A DNA stretch of 15,309 nt. Source: Acidilobaceae archaeon. GTDB taxonomy: Archaea > Thermoproteota > Thermoprotei_A > Sulfolobales > Acidilobaceae. Positions within the stretch are counted from its first letter, which is position 1, and the number at the start of each line of letters is the position of its first letter. Below the pieces are notes generated by a model, which was given only the letters and a program-made list of their open reading frames with translations, did not search any database and was not told the origin of the DNA. Where the stretch lies: the NCBI GenBank assembly GCA_027034115.1, contig JALVJB010000062.1:1-15309 (forward strand), given 5' to 3'. The translations under genes were made by a program, and so were the position numbers. This document shows, one piece after another, positions 6,837-14,011 of the stretch.

Positions 6837-7802
6837 ATGTCATACGTGCTAGAGATAAACAACCTACGAACATACTTCTTCACGCTAAGAGGAGTAGTCA
6901 GGGCGGTAGACGGGGTCTCTCTCAAACTGAGAAAAGGCGAGACACTAGGAATTGTAGGCGAGAGCGGGTGTGGTAAAAGCACCCTAGCGTGGAGCATGAT
7001 GAAGCTAGTCCCGCCCCCAGGTAGGATTGTGAGCGGGTCAATAAAGATCGACGGTATAGACATCACTAGGATGAGTGAGAGCGAGATAAGAAGGAAGATC
7101 AGGTGGCGCAAAATCAGCATGATATTCCAGGGAGCGATGAACGCATTGAACCCAGTCTACAAAGTGGGAGAGCAAATAATAGAACCCTTAATTATCCATG
7201 GAAAAATGGAGAAGGAAAAAGCCCTATCCATAGCGGCAAACCTCGTAAAGGCGGTTGGACTACCGGAAGAAATCCTAGAAAGGTATCCGCACGAGCTCTC
7301 TGGCGGGCAAAAGCAGAGGATCGTTATAGCAATGGCGATGGCAATGGAGCCCGATATTATCATAGCGGACGAGCCAACCACCGCATTAGACGTCGTAGTC
7401 CAGGCTCAAATACTCAACCTTATGAAGAAGCTCCACAGGGAGAGGGGTATTAGCTTCATCCTTATAACACACGATTTAGGAGTGGTTACGGAGCTCTCGG
7501 AGAGAATTGCCGTAATGTATGCAGGGAAGATAGTAGAATATGCAAGCGCAGATGAAATATTCGAGAAGCCGCTCCACCCATATACCCAAGCGCTTATAAG
7601 AGCTGTTCCGAGACTGAAGGGGGACATACATAAGCTAGAGTATATTCCTGGAACGCCGCCAGACCTGCGGAGGCCCCCGCCGGGCTGCAGGTTTTATCCC
7701 AGATGCCCCAGACGCTTCGAACCATGCGACAAGGAGGAGCCCCCTCTACAGGAGGTGGAGAAGGATCATTGGGTAGCCTGCTGGCTTCACATTAGGAGGT
7801 GA
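6837..7802 (+). CDS. Opp/Dpp-type ABC transporter ATPase, first subunit (OppD/DppD family)
   Basis: This cytoplasmic ATPase powers the importer as a heterodimer with the next gene product. With ATG 6837 as start (321 residues), the motifs are Walker A GESGCGKST at 41-49, the Q-loop Gln at 98, signature LSGGQ at 154-158, Walker B IIIADEP ending at 180 with catalytic Glu179, and switch His212. The C-terminal Opp/Dpp tail follows, with PGTPPDLRRPPPGCRFYPRCP and cysteines at 284, 290, 297 and 315. In some bacterial homologues these bind a [4Fe-4S] cluster. The start choice rests on GGTGGG at 6827-6832, four bases before the ATG; a GTG at 6828 in the same frame would sit inside that ribosome binding site. 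All catalytic residues are present, so it should be an active ATPase. Confidence 0.95.
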   Translation: MSYVLEINNLRTYFFTLRGVVRAVDGVSLKLRKGETLGIVGESGCGKSTLAWSMMKLVPPPGRIVSGSIKIDGIDITRMSESEIRRKIRWRKISMIFQGAMNALNPVYKVGEQIIEPLIIHGKMEKEKALSIAANLVKAVGLPEEILERYPHELSGGQKQRIVIAMAMAMEPDIIIADEPTTALDVVVQAQILNLMKKLHRERGISFILITHDLGVVTELSERIAVMYAGKIVEYASADEIFEKPLHPYTQALIRAVPRLKGDIHKLEYIPGTPPDLRRPPPGCRFYPRCPRRFEPCDKEEPPLQEVEKDHWVACWLHIRR

Positions 7803-7808
7803 GCTTAC

Positions 7809-8942
7809 ATGAGCATCTATCAGATAGAGCTAGGCGAGGAGATCCTGCGTGTTGAAGACTTAAAGGTATGGTTCCCGGTTAGGAAAGGCCTACTTGACGC
7901 GATACTAGGTAAACCCAAGCTCTACGTGAAAGCCGTGGATGGAATCTCATTTAACATGAGAGAGAGGGAGATATTCTGCCTCGTAGGGGAGAGTGGATGC
8001 GGTAAGACTACAACTGGTAAGAGCCTCCTCCGGCTAGTACCGATCACTTCGGGTAAGGCGTTATTCAAGCCGAGGAAGGAGACTCTGGAGAAACTGGAGC
8101 GCCTAGGCGTTACTCCAAGCGATGGAGGCTGGGTCGATATCTTCACCCTGCCCGAGAAGAAATTCAAGCCTATTAGAAGAGACGTCCAGATGATTTATCA
8201 AGACCCCTATGGGAGCCTTAATCCCCGGTTCAAGATAAAGGATATTTTAGAGGAGCCCCTCCTAGTGCATGGCATAGGGGGCTCTAAAGAAGAGCGAATG
8301 GAGCTGATAATGAAAACATTGGAAAGAGTCAAGCTCACCCCGGCCAGCGACTTCGTGGACAGGTACCCCCACCAGCTCAGCGGAGGGCAAAGGCAGAGAG
8401 TCGCCATCGCCAGAGCTATAATCTCTAATCCAAGACTCGTGGTAGCCGACGAGCCAGTATCAATGTTAGACGTATCAATACGAGCGGAGATCCTTGAAGT
8501 ACTACTAAATCTTAGGAAGGAGCTAGGTATGTCATATCTGTTCATAACGCACGACCTAGCAATCGCTAGATACATCTGCGATAGGATCGCCGTTATGTAC
8601 CTCGGGAAGATAGTCGAACTAGGAGATGCAAGAGAAGTAATAGCGGAACCCCTCCACCCCTACACTAAAGCACTGATCGCCGCCATACCAGACCCTGACC
8701 CCAAGAACAGGATCGGATATAGATACCTGCCCATCAAAGGCGAAGTCCCCAACGCGATAAACATCCCTCCGGGTTGCCGCTTCCACCCTAGATGCGTAGT
8801 ATATGAGGAGGCCGTCAAGAAAGGCACCGTCCTAAAAGACCTCTGCTCTCGGAAAGAGCCGCCTCTAGCAGACGTGGGCAACGGTAGAAAAGTCGCCTGC
8901 TGGCTCCACGAAGCAGTTAGAAAAGCAGCTGGAGTAGAGTAG
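7809..8942 (+). CDS. Opp/Dpp-type ABC transporter ATPase, second subunit (OppF/DppF family)
   Basis: This is the partner ATPase of the importer, 377 residues. Its motifs are Walker A GESGCGKTT at 60-68, the Q-loop Gln at 131 (MIYQDPYGSLNPR), signature LSGGQ at 190-194, Walker B VVADEP with Glu215, and switch His248. The C-terminal tail has the Opp/Dpp four-cysteine set (323, 329, 346, 364; PPGCRFHPRC and VACWLH). An extension of about 35-40 residues between Walker A and the Q-loop (about 84-123) is longer than in most relatives, and the last two cysteines are spaced by an inserted stretch. The ATG start has a near-perfect site, AGGAGGTGAG at 7794-7803, which overlaps the stop of the first ATPase gene, so translation of the two is probably coupled. 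Confidence 0.95.
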   Translation: MSIYQIELGEEILRVEDLKVWFPVRKGLLDAILGKPKLYVKAVDGISFNMREREIFCLVGESGCGKTTTGKSLLRLVPITSGKALFKPRKETLEKLERLGVTPSDGGWVDIFTLPEKKFKPIRRDVQMIYQDPYGSLNPRFKIKDILEEPLLVHGIGGSKEERMELIMKTLERVKLTPASDFVDRYPHQLSGGQRQRVAIARAIISNPRLVVADEPVSMLDVSIRAEILEVLLNLRKELGMSYLFITHDLAIARYICDRIAVMYLGKIVELGDAREVIAEPLHPYTKALIAAIPDPDPKNRIGYRYLPIKGEVPNAINIPPGCRFHPRCVVYEEAVKKGTVLKDLCSRKEPPLADVGNGRKVACWLHEAVRKAAGVE

Positions 8943-9287
8943 CCCCAACTAATCCCGTGGAGGGGCCTCGGCTAAAGGAATAATCCACATATCCACCCTT
9001 CTCTTAAGGGGCTTCGGCCTGGGGAGTACGCCTCACAGGCCCCAGCAACCAGCCGTTAATTTCGAGGTTTTATTCGCTCATTGAGACGAAGACTTATTTC
9101 ACATGCGTTCTCTAAGTAGTCGCAGTATAAACCGATAATGATTGACGCGTGGCGGCCAAATACTAGGGGATACGCTGGGCCCGGACTATCGACTCATACA
9201 AGGGAAGAATGCCGCCTGTAAGTGGGGGTAATTGCGAGGAGCTATTCCACCCTCAGCTCTGGGAGTTTACTTACTGGGAGTCCAAGG
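8943..9287 (+). other. 345-nt non-coding gap with a stable hairpin (9016-9041)
   Basis: No convincing gene is seen here. It holds several short inverted repeats: GCCCC/GGGGC at 8942-8966, CCCTT/AAGGG at 8996-9010, and a longer hairpin at 9016-9041 (GGCCTG...GAG, loop TACGC, CTC...CAGGCC, with a small internal loop). These could form the 3' end of the ATPase transcript or part of a small RNA. The rest holds the TATA box at 9126-9131 and the leader of the heme operon. I looked for a tRNA T-arm or acceptor pairing and saw none. An in-frame GTG at 9222 could extend the first heme gene by 22 codons. Confidence 0.45.
9126..9131 (+). promoter_or_regulatory. candidate TATA box for the ahb operon
   Basis: TATAAA, the best box in the gap before the heme genes, would start transcription near 9153-9157. 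The leader would be about 65 nt to the GTG at 9222 or about 130 nt to the GTG at 9288. I see no clear operator repeat next to it. Confidence 0.4.
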
Positions 9288-10481
9288 GTGAAAACGAGCC
9301 ACTGGCCTCTCGACGAGAAGCCGCTACTCGTATTTTGGGAGACGACTAAGGCATGTATGCTGGCCTGCAAGCACTGCAGAGCAGAGGCAATACTAAAGCC
9401 TCTTCCCGGAGAACTCTCCACCAAAGAGGCTCTCAGGCTTCTCGAAGACATTGCCGGGTTCGGGAAGCCTACTCCCATAGTAGTCTACACTGGCGGAGAC
9501 CCGCTAATGAGGAGAGACCTCTGGGGCATACTCGCTTATGCCCGAAAACTCGGGATTCGAAGCGCCATGGCTCCTAGCGCGACGCCGCTTCTAACGAGAG
9601 ATGTAGCGTATAGGCTCGCGGAGCACGGCGTCTCAAGCGTTAGCCTCAGCCTGGACAGTCCATGGCCAGCGGTGCACGATAAAATAAGGGGCATACCGGG
9701 GACTTGGCAGAGGACCCTCGAGGCAATTGAATGGTTCAAATCGGCCGGGTTGAGGGTACAGGTTAACACGGTAGTTATGAGAGACACTGTTGAAGGCCTC
9801 GCAGACATGGTTAAACTACTAGTAGACAAAGGAATCCGTACTTGGGAGGTCTTCTACCTAGTCCCGGTCGGCAGGGCGGGGAGAGCTCTGGACCTCACCC
9901 CGCAAGAGTGGGAGGATGTAAGCCATTTCCTCTACGAGGCAAGCCGCTACGGTATCATTATTCGTACAACTGAGGGACCCATATTCCGTCGGGTAGCTCT
10001 TACAAGGGCTTACTATGAGGAGAAGGGTCGCCTAGAAGAGGTAGACCGCCGGCTAGGCTCCCTATATCACAGGCTCGTTAAGAGGCTCCGCGACCTGCTC
10101 GGAGAGGCAAGAGGGAGGCCTAAGGCGCATACCCTCGGTACGATGGATGGAAAAGGGATCGTATTTGTATCGTATAATGGAAACGTCTATCCAAGCGGCT
10201 TCCTACCAATACCTGCCGGTAATGTTAGGACACGGAGCATAGTGGACATCTATCGAAGCTCGCCCCTATTCAATAAGCTTAGGAGAGACGTTAAGGGCAA
10301 GTGTAGAATATGCGAGTTCCGCCAGATATGCGGTGGGAGCAGGGCTAGAGCATACGCCTACACAGGGGATCCCTTAGCAGAGGATCCTTCATGTATCTAT
10401 CAGCCAGGTTCTATCCCTGAAGACCTCGCTCGACGAGTCAAAGGGATTGCAGCCACTAGTAGAGCGGGTGGAGGAATATGA
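9288..10481 (+). CDS. ahbD: heme synthase AhbD (radical SAM, Fe-coproporphyrin III decarboxylase)
   Basis: AhbD performs the last step of the siroheme-dependent route: oxidative decarboxylation of two propionates of Fe-coproporphyrin III to the vinyl groups of heme b. Numbered from GTG 9288 (397 residues), the radical SAM cluster motif is C23-x3-C27-x2-C30 in the phrase WETTKACMLACKHCRAEA. The SAM-binding motif GGDP is at 69-72, and APSATPLLT and SLSLDSPWPAVHDKIRG follow. The C-terminal region has C339-x2-C342-x5-C348 and C369 (GKCRICEFRQICGGSRARAY, then LAEDPSC), a SPASM-like auxiliary [4Fe-4S] site. YPSGFLPIPAGNVR is typical of AhbD and separates it from AhbC. GGGAG at 9276-9280 supports the start at 9288. 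An in-frame GTG at 9222 has no visible binding site and would add a Ser-rich stretch unlike family members. Its stop overlaps the next start as ATGA. Confidence 0.88.
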   Translation: MKTSHWPLDEKPLLVFWETTKACMLACKHCRAEAILKPLPGELSTKEALRLLEDIAGFGKPTPIVVYTGGDPLMRRDLWGILAYARKLGIRSAMAPSATPLLTRDVAYRLAEHGVSSVSLSLDSPWPAVHDKIRGIPGTWQRTLEAIEWFKSAGLRVQVNTVVMRDTVEGLADMVKLLVDKGIRTWEVFYLVPVGRAGRALDLTPQEWEDVSHFLYEASRYGIIIRTTEGPIFRRVALTRAYYEEKGRLEEVDRRLGSLYHRLVKRLRDLLGEARGRPKAHTLGTMDGKGIVFVSYNGNVYPSGFLPIPAGNVRTRSIVDIYRSSPLFNKLRRDVKGKCRICEFRQICGGSRARAYAYTGDPLAEDPSCIYQPGSIPEDLARRVKGIAATSRAGGGI

Positions 10482-11449
10482 AGCTGGGAGAAACGGATAA
10501 GGAGCTATTAATGATGTTGCAATACGAGTTCCCGAGATCTCCACGGATCTTTAAGGAAGTAGCAGAGGCTCTCGACCTGAACGAGGGTGAGTTAGTAGAG
10601 AGGACTAGAAAGCTTCATAAAGCAGGGATAGTTAAGCGCCTCGGCTTCTATGTGAACTATAAGGCTAGAGGTTTGAAGGCAGCTCTCATAGCCTACTCCA
10701 CGGGAGGCTCCTTCGAGGGCATAGCAGGCTACTATCGGGGGGACCCTCATGCAACCCACGTTTACCTCCGGGATCACCCTATCTACGATGTATGGGTGGT
10801 CACGAAGAGAGGGTCCCTCGAGGAACTCCTCTCTCATGCTCGAAAGATCGCTGAGAAGTACAACGTGGGTTACGTTGTATTATATAGTAGGAGAACATAC
10901 AAGCTAAGTGTGAAGTACGATTTACAAAGCGGTATCTCACGGGCCGGGCGATACTCACTGATCCTAGGGGACCCTCCCAGGGCGGAGGACCTGGGGGTCC
11001 CTCCCCAAGCCCTGAGAGAGTTTAGAAGCCTAGAGATTTCGAGATCGCCGTATAGACGTGTCGCCATGAAACTTGGGATAAGCGAGGGAGAGGCTGCCGA
11101 GCTAGCGTGGCGGTTAGTGGATAAGGGAGTTCTAGGCGACCCGGGAGCGGCGCTTGACGGCCGCCTTATAGGGTTCCACGAGAACGCGATGGTTACCATG
11201 GAGCCTGGTGAAAATACTAGCGAGGAGGACTTATGCAGGTGCGCGGCAATGCTCCCCTTTACTACTCACGTCGTGCTAAGAGGGTCAATTCCCCGGAATG
11301 CTTGGAGGCAGAACTGCTATTTCATGGTTCACGCTGTGAACCGGAGTCTCATCGAGGAACTAGTATCGGAGGCCGTAGCCAGGTGTAGACCGGCTTCATA
11401 CTCGGTGATCCGTAGCATACGCGATTTAAAGCCGGGCGTAGCGAGGTGA
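10478..11449 (+). CDS. ahbAB: siroheme decarboxylase, fused AhbA-AhbB
   Basis: Siroheme decarboxylase converts siroheme to 12,18-didecarboxysiroheme and is normally a dimer of two similar Lrp-like proteins of about 150-180 residues. Here one 323-residue chain carries both. The first half (about 1-150) has a winged helix-turn-helix at 5-55 (IFKEVAEALDLNEGELVERT) and the siroheme-pocket phrase HATHVYLRDHPIYDVWVVTK at 91-110. The second half (about 175-323) repeats this: helix-turn-helix about 190-217, then GAALDGRLIGFHENAMVTME, HVVLRG at 264-269 and NCYFMVHAVNR at 279-289. The GG-/GA-type hinge, the NAM phrase and the MVHA phrase are typical of AhbA/AhbB/NirDLGH. The second half lacks the usual HCYxRP and WPYN wording, so its pocket may be altered. 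It overlaps ahbD by 4 nt (ATGA), which argues for translational coupling. Lrp-type DNA regulation is the alternative, but gene context makes it unlikely. Confidence 0.85.
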   Translation: MKLGETDKELLMMLQYEFPRSPRIFKEVAEALDLNEGELVERTRKLHKAGIVKRLGFYVNYKARGLKAALIAYSTGGSFEGIAGYYRGDPHATHVYLRDHPIYDVWVVTKRGSLEELLSHARKIAEKYNVGYVVLYSRRTYKLSVKYDLQSGISRAGRYSLILGDPPRAEDLGVPPQALREFRSLEISRSPYRRVAMKLGISEGEAAELAWRLVDKGVLGDPGAALDGRLIGFHENAMVTMEPGENTSEEDLCRCAAMLPFTTHVVLRGSIPRNAWRQNCYFMVHAVNRSLIEELVSEAVARCRPASYSVIRSIRDLKPGVAR

Positions 11450-11455
11450 CATGTA

Positions 11456-12625
11456 GTGATCCCGCTAAGCGTTATGGTTAATGGTAGGGGTACGGTTTCA
11501 ACCCGCATTAAGGGGCCTTACCATAGGGGGAGGCCCAGCTCGTTCACAACAATCCTGAGACCCGTGATATTCTGGAATATTACCTATCAATGCAACCTTA
11601 GATGCGAACACTGCTACATAAACGCTGGACCCAATCCAAGTAAACCGGAGCTAGGCGTTGAGGAGACGCTATCCATAGCTAGGCAGATAGTGGAGCATAG
11701 GATCCCCCTCGTAGTCTTTACGGGGGGAGAGCCCCTCATATCTGAGAAATTCTGGAGGGTACTCGAGTACTTCTCGGAGAATGGAAGGCCTAAGACAAGC
11801 GTTTCAACAAATGGAACCCTAATAACAATAGACGCCGCTGAAAGACTTCGCAGACTAGGAGTATCCTATGTAGGAGTAAGCCTAGATAGTCTCAAGCCAG
11901 AGGTACACGATAAGTTCAGGGGTGTAAAGGGGGCTTGGAGAGCCGCTGTGAATGGTATGAGAAACTCAGTAAAGGCAGGGATACCAACGGGGCTTAGGGT
12001 AACCGTAGCAAGATTCAACATAGATGAAATACCGGAGATGATCGACTTCGCCGCGAAACTCGGCCTACAACGAGTTAGCATCTACCTCCTCGACACGGTT
12101 GGCAGGGGAGCTGATATAGTGGATCAAATCCCTAGCCCGGACCAGCTGAGGAGCCTTGTAGACCTTCTGGTTGAAAAGGCTAGGGAGTATGACGGCGTAC
12201 TCGAAATACTCCTGGTTAGAATGAACTTCGCAGGCATATACTTGGCGGATAAGCTTTCCAGGACTAGTAGAGAGTTCCGAGAGTACCTAGAACTCATAGG
12301 AGCCCAGGGGGATTGCGGGAGGAAGACGGCTAGCATTTACCCAGACGGAACAGTAAGGCCTTGCCAGTTCATAGACTATTTCATTATAGGAGACCTACGA
12401 AGAGAGCCACTAGCGAGAATACTATCTTACGATAACCCGCGGCTTAAACCATTCCTCGAAGTCGATAAGAGGCTAAAGGGCCCCAAGTGTAGCAGCTGCC
12501 CCTTCAAGAAGATATGCGGTGGCGGGAGCAGGAATAGGGCCCTGGTAGTCAACGGGGACTTCTGGGCTGACGATCCAGCATGCTTCATAGATCCGACATC
12601 GATCAAGGAGAGGTGGGGAGAGTAG
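11456..12625 (+). CDS. ahbC: 12,18-didecarboxysiroheme deacetylase AhbC (radical SAM)
   Basis: AhbC removes the two acetate side chains of 12,18-didecarboxysiroheme to give Fe-coproporphyrin III, the substrate of AhbD. The 389-residue protein has C46-x3-C50-x2-C53 in the phrase WNITYQCNLRCEHCYINAG, GGEPL after FT, STNGTLI, and VGVSLDSLKPEVHDKFRG. The C-terminal half carries C287 (GDCG), C303 (DGTVRPCQF), C345-x2-C348-x5-C354 and C376, a SPASM-type set that can hold auxiliary iron-sulfur clusters. The IYPDGTVRPCQF and GRGAD phrases separate it from AhbD. The GTG start has GAGGTGAC at 11443-11450, 5 nt upstream, and the stop of ahbAB is inside that site. The stop TAG shares one base with the next start. 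Confidence 0.88.
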   Translation: MIPLSVMVNGRGTVSTRIKGPYHRGRPSSFTTILRPVIFWNITYQCNLRCEHCYINAGPNPSKPELGVEETLSIARQIVEHRIPLVVFTGGEPLISEKFWRVLEYFSENGRPKTSVSTNGTLITIDAAERLRRLGVSYVGVSLDSLKPEVHDKFRGVKGAWRAAVNGMRNSVKAGIPTGLRVTVARFNIDEIPEMIDFAAKLGLQRVSIYLLDTVGRGADIVDQIPSPDQLRSLVDLLVEKAREYDGVLEILLVRMNFAGIYLADKLSRTSREFREYLELIGAQGDCGRKTASIYPDGTVRPCQFIDYFIIGDLRREPLARILSYDNPRLKPFLEVDKRLKGPKCSSCPFKKICGGGSRNRALVVNGDFWADDPACFIDPTSIKERWGE

Positions 12626-13326
12626 TGGAAGATAGCTGGCTCCCACTATTCGTCAGGGTAGACGGCTTAAAGGTAGCGGTACTGGGCGGAGGTAGGGCGG
12701 GGAGTAGAAGAGCCCGTCTCTTCGCCTGCAAGGGAGCTAAGGTTAGAGTCTACGCTAAGGACTTCACAGCTATAAGAGAGGGAGAGTGCTCGGGGAGAAT
12801 AGAATTCTCACAAGTAGATTTAGAAGATATAAGCAAACTCGAGGATGCGATAAACTGGGGGGACATAATTGTTATTGCTACGAGTAATCCTGAAGTGAAC
12901 CGGCTGGCAAGCACCATTGCATTAGGCAAGGGAAAACTAGTTAACAGTGCCGCAGACTATAGGCTAGGTAATGTTATAGTGCCATTCCAGGCTGAGACAA
13001 GCTATGGTTTGAAGATAGCAGTCACTAGTCTTGGAAAGACTGGGATAGCGGCGAGAAAAATATTAGAAGATATTATAAAAATAATTGATAATGGTTATTA
13101 TGCAACATTGTTTCGAGTAATGGCTAGGATAAAAAGCTGGTTAAAAGACAATATTAAAGATTATAATCTTAGATATAATCTTTACTTTATTCTTGGAGAA
13201 TCTCCCAGGGTGCTCGAGTATATTAATAGAGGAGAGGAAGACAAGGCTTTCGAAGAAGCCTTAAAAATAATCAGGGAGTATCTATTCAATAACCCCGAGT
13301 TCCTGGAGGGAGGACGTAATCCATAG
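12625..13326 (+). CDS. sirC: precorrin-2 dehydrogenase / sirohydrochlorin-forming protein (CysG N-terminal, Met8 family)
   Basis: This NAD-dependent enzyme oxidises precorrin-2 to sirohydrochlorin, and in some relatives also inserts iron. The 233-residue protein starts LPLFVRVDGLKVAVLGGGRAGSRR, with a dinucleotide-binding GGGxxGxRR at 21-29. It continues with IATSNPEVN, then LVNSAADYRLGNVIVPF, where Asp111 matches the conserved Asp that acts in catalysis and metal chelation. IAVTSLGKTGIAARKI replaces the usual ISTGGKSP phrase. The start GTG 12625 overlaps the ahbC stop as TAGTG and has GAGGTG at 12610-12615; an in-frame ATG at 12580 inside ahbC is less likely. The methyltransferase domain of full CysG is absent, so uroporphyrinogen must be methylated by another protein. 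The last 80 codons are clearly AT-richer than the neighbours. Confidence 0.88.
   Translation: MEDSWLPLFVRVDGLKVAVLGGGRAGSRRARLFACKGAKVRVYAKDFTAIREGECSGRIEFSQVDLEDISKLEDAINWGDIIVIATSNPEVNRLASTIALGKGKLVNSAADYRLGNVIVPFQAETSYGLKIAVTSLGKTGIAARKILEDIIKIIDNGYYATLFRVMARIKSWLKDNIKDYNLRYNLYFILGESPRVLEYINRGEEDKAFEEALKIIREYLFNNPEFLEGGRNP
13156..13183. repeat. 10-bp perfect inverted repeat inside the dehydrogenase gene
   Basis: AAAGATTATA at 13156-13165 is repeated inverted as TATAATCTTT at 13174-13183, with an 8-base centre. The left arm also begins a 14-base perfect palindrome, AAGATTATAATCTT (13157-13170). It lies in the AT-rich 3' part of the gene. It may be chance in AT-rich coding sequence, or a protein binding site. 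Confidence 0.6.
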
Positions 13327-13857
13327 TACTAAATCCCTATAAGCCCCTGGCAATAAACCATTAATTACTACATTATTGAGTTTTTCCGCAATCCTACTAG
13401 GTGTAAGAGTTAGAATGACTCTGCACTCCTCTTGTAGTGCCGTGAAAGACCCATAGGGCTCGAGGTCCACGGTAAAACCGTAGGTCTCCTCGAGAATATG
13501 CTTGATTTCTAGTAGGTCTTCAACCTGCTCATCTCTGAATCTTCTAGCTTCTCTATAGACTATTGTAAGTCTTTGGCACCCGCGAGCGAGCCTCGCAATC
13601 GACTTAGCCGATATTTGAGGTGGGATTGGCCCAACGAGTCTAGCTCCTCTTCCGCGGCATTTCTCCTCTATAGTGTGGTAATGGCCTCCCCGTGCTGGTA
13701 ATAGGGCGAAGACGATATCTCCTCTATAGGGGTTAAGATTAGATAGAGTTACGCTTAGTGGTCGTATACCTGTTGTGCTCTCGACTTCGCTGGAGAGGCT
13801 TGAGACTAGGCTGTGGCCTTTCGAGTAGCCGGGCTCGTGATAGGCTAGTAGTATCAC
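13282..13857 (-). CDS. divergent CbiX-like protein, candidate sirohydrochlorin ferrochelatase
   Basis: This 191-residue protein starts MILLAYHEPGYSKGHS and has GDIVFALLPARGGHYHTIEE at 47-66. The first phrase resembles the LVGHGSR opening of CbiX chelatases, and the second resembles their VPLFLxxGxH metal-binding phrase. His7 and His59 or His61 would then be the chelating pair. The C-terminal part (about 95-191) is not clearly assigned. CbiX-S proteins are about 120-140 residues, so this one is longer and divergent. The context helps: it sits between precorrin-2 dehydrogenase and hemA, and iron insertion to make siroheme is the step no other gene here clearly covers. The start is GTG 13857, with GGTG about 10 nt upstream. 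It converges with the dehydrogenase gene, and the two 3' ends overlap by 45 bp. Function is inference from motif and context. Confidence 0.55.
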   Translation of the reverse strand: MILLAYHEPGYSKGHSLVSSLSSEVESTTGIRPLSVTLSNLNPYRGDIVFALLPARGGHYHTIEEKCRGRGARLVGPIPPQISAKSIARLARGCQRLTIVYREARRFRDEQVEDLLEIKHILEETYGFTVDLEPYGSFTALQEECRVILTLTPSRIAEKLNNVVINGLLPGAYRDLVLWITSSLQELGVIE

Positions 13858-14011
13858 TCTCTAGGCACCAGTTTGGATTATGGTACGGCAAATATGGGAT
13901 AAGCTAGAGTAATAACGTGTAAGAGGACTGCGGGATTATGTCAAGCCTAGTCTAGCTCTCACATGAAATGCCAGAGATCCCACTAGGATAGTAGGGGAGA
14001 GGATATCGACA
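13858..14011. promoter_or_regulatory. divergent promoter region between the CbiX-like gene and hemA
   Basis: This 154-nt gap separates two genes transcribed away from each other, so it must hold both promoters. AAATATGGG at about 13890 is the best TATA-like patch rightward, but it is weak. GGGGAGAGGAT at 13994-14004 is a likely ribosome binding site for hemA. No operator repeat is evident. Confidence 0.35.

Noticed and set aside
1284..10481. A heme-import role for the importer because heme genes follow it
   Set aside because: A 345-nt gap and separate promoters lie between them. E. coli Dpp can carry heme, but nothing in this binding protein shows heme binding.
12580..12624. ATG 12580 as start of the dehydrogenase gene
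   Set aside because: It lies 46 nt inside ahbC; GTG 12625 has a ribosome binding site and gives the usual LPLF N-terminus.
13858..14011. tRNA or other structural RNA in the gap before hemA
   Set aside because: No T-arm consensus, acceptor pairing or strong hairpin found by eye.
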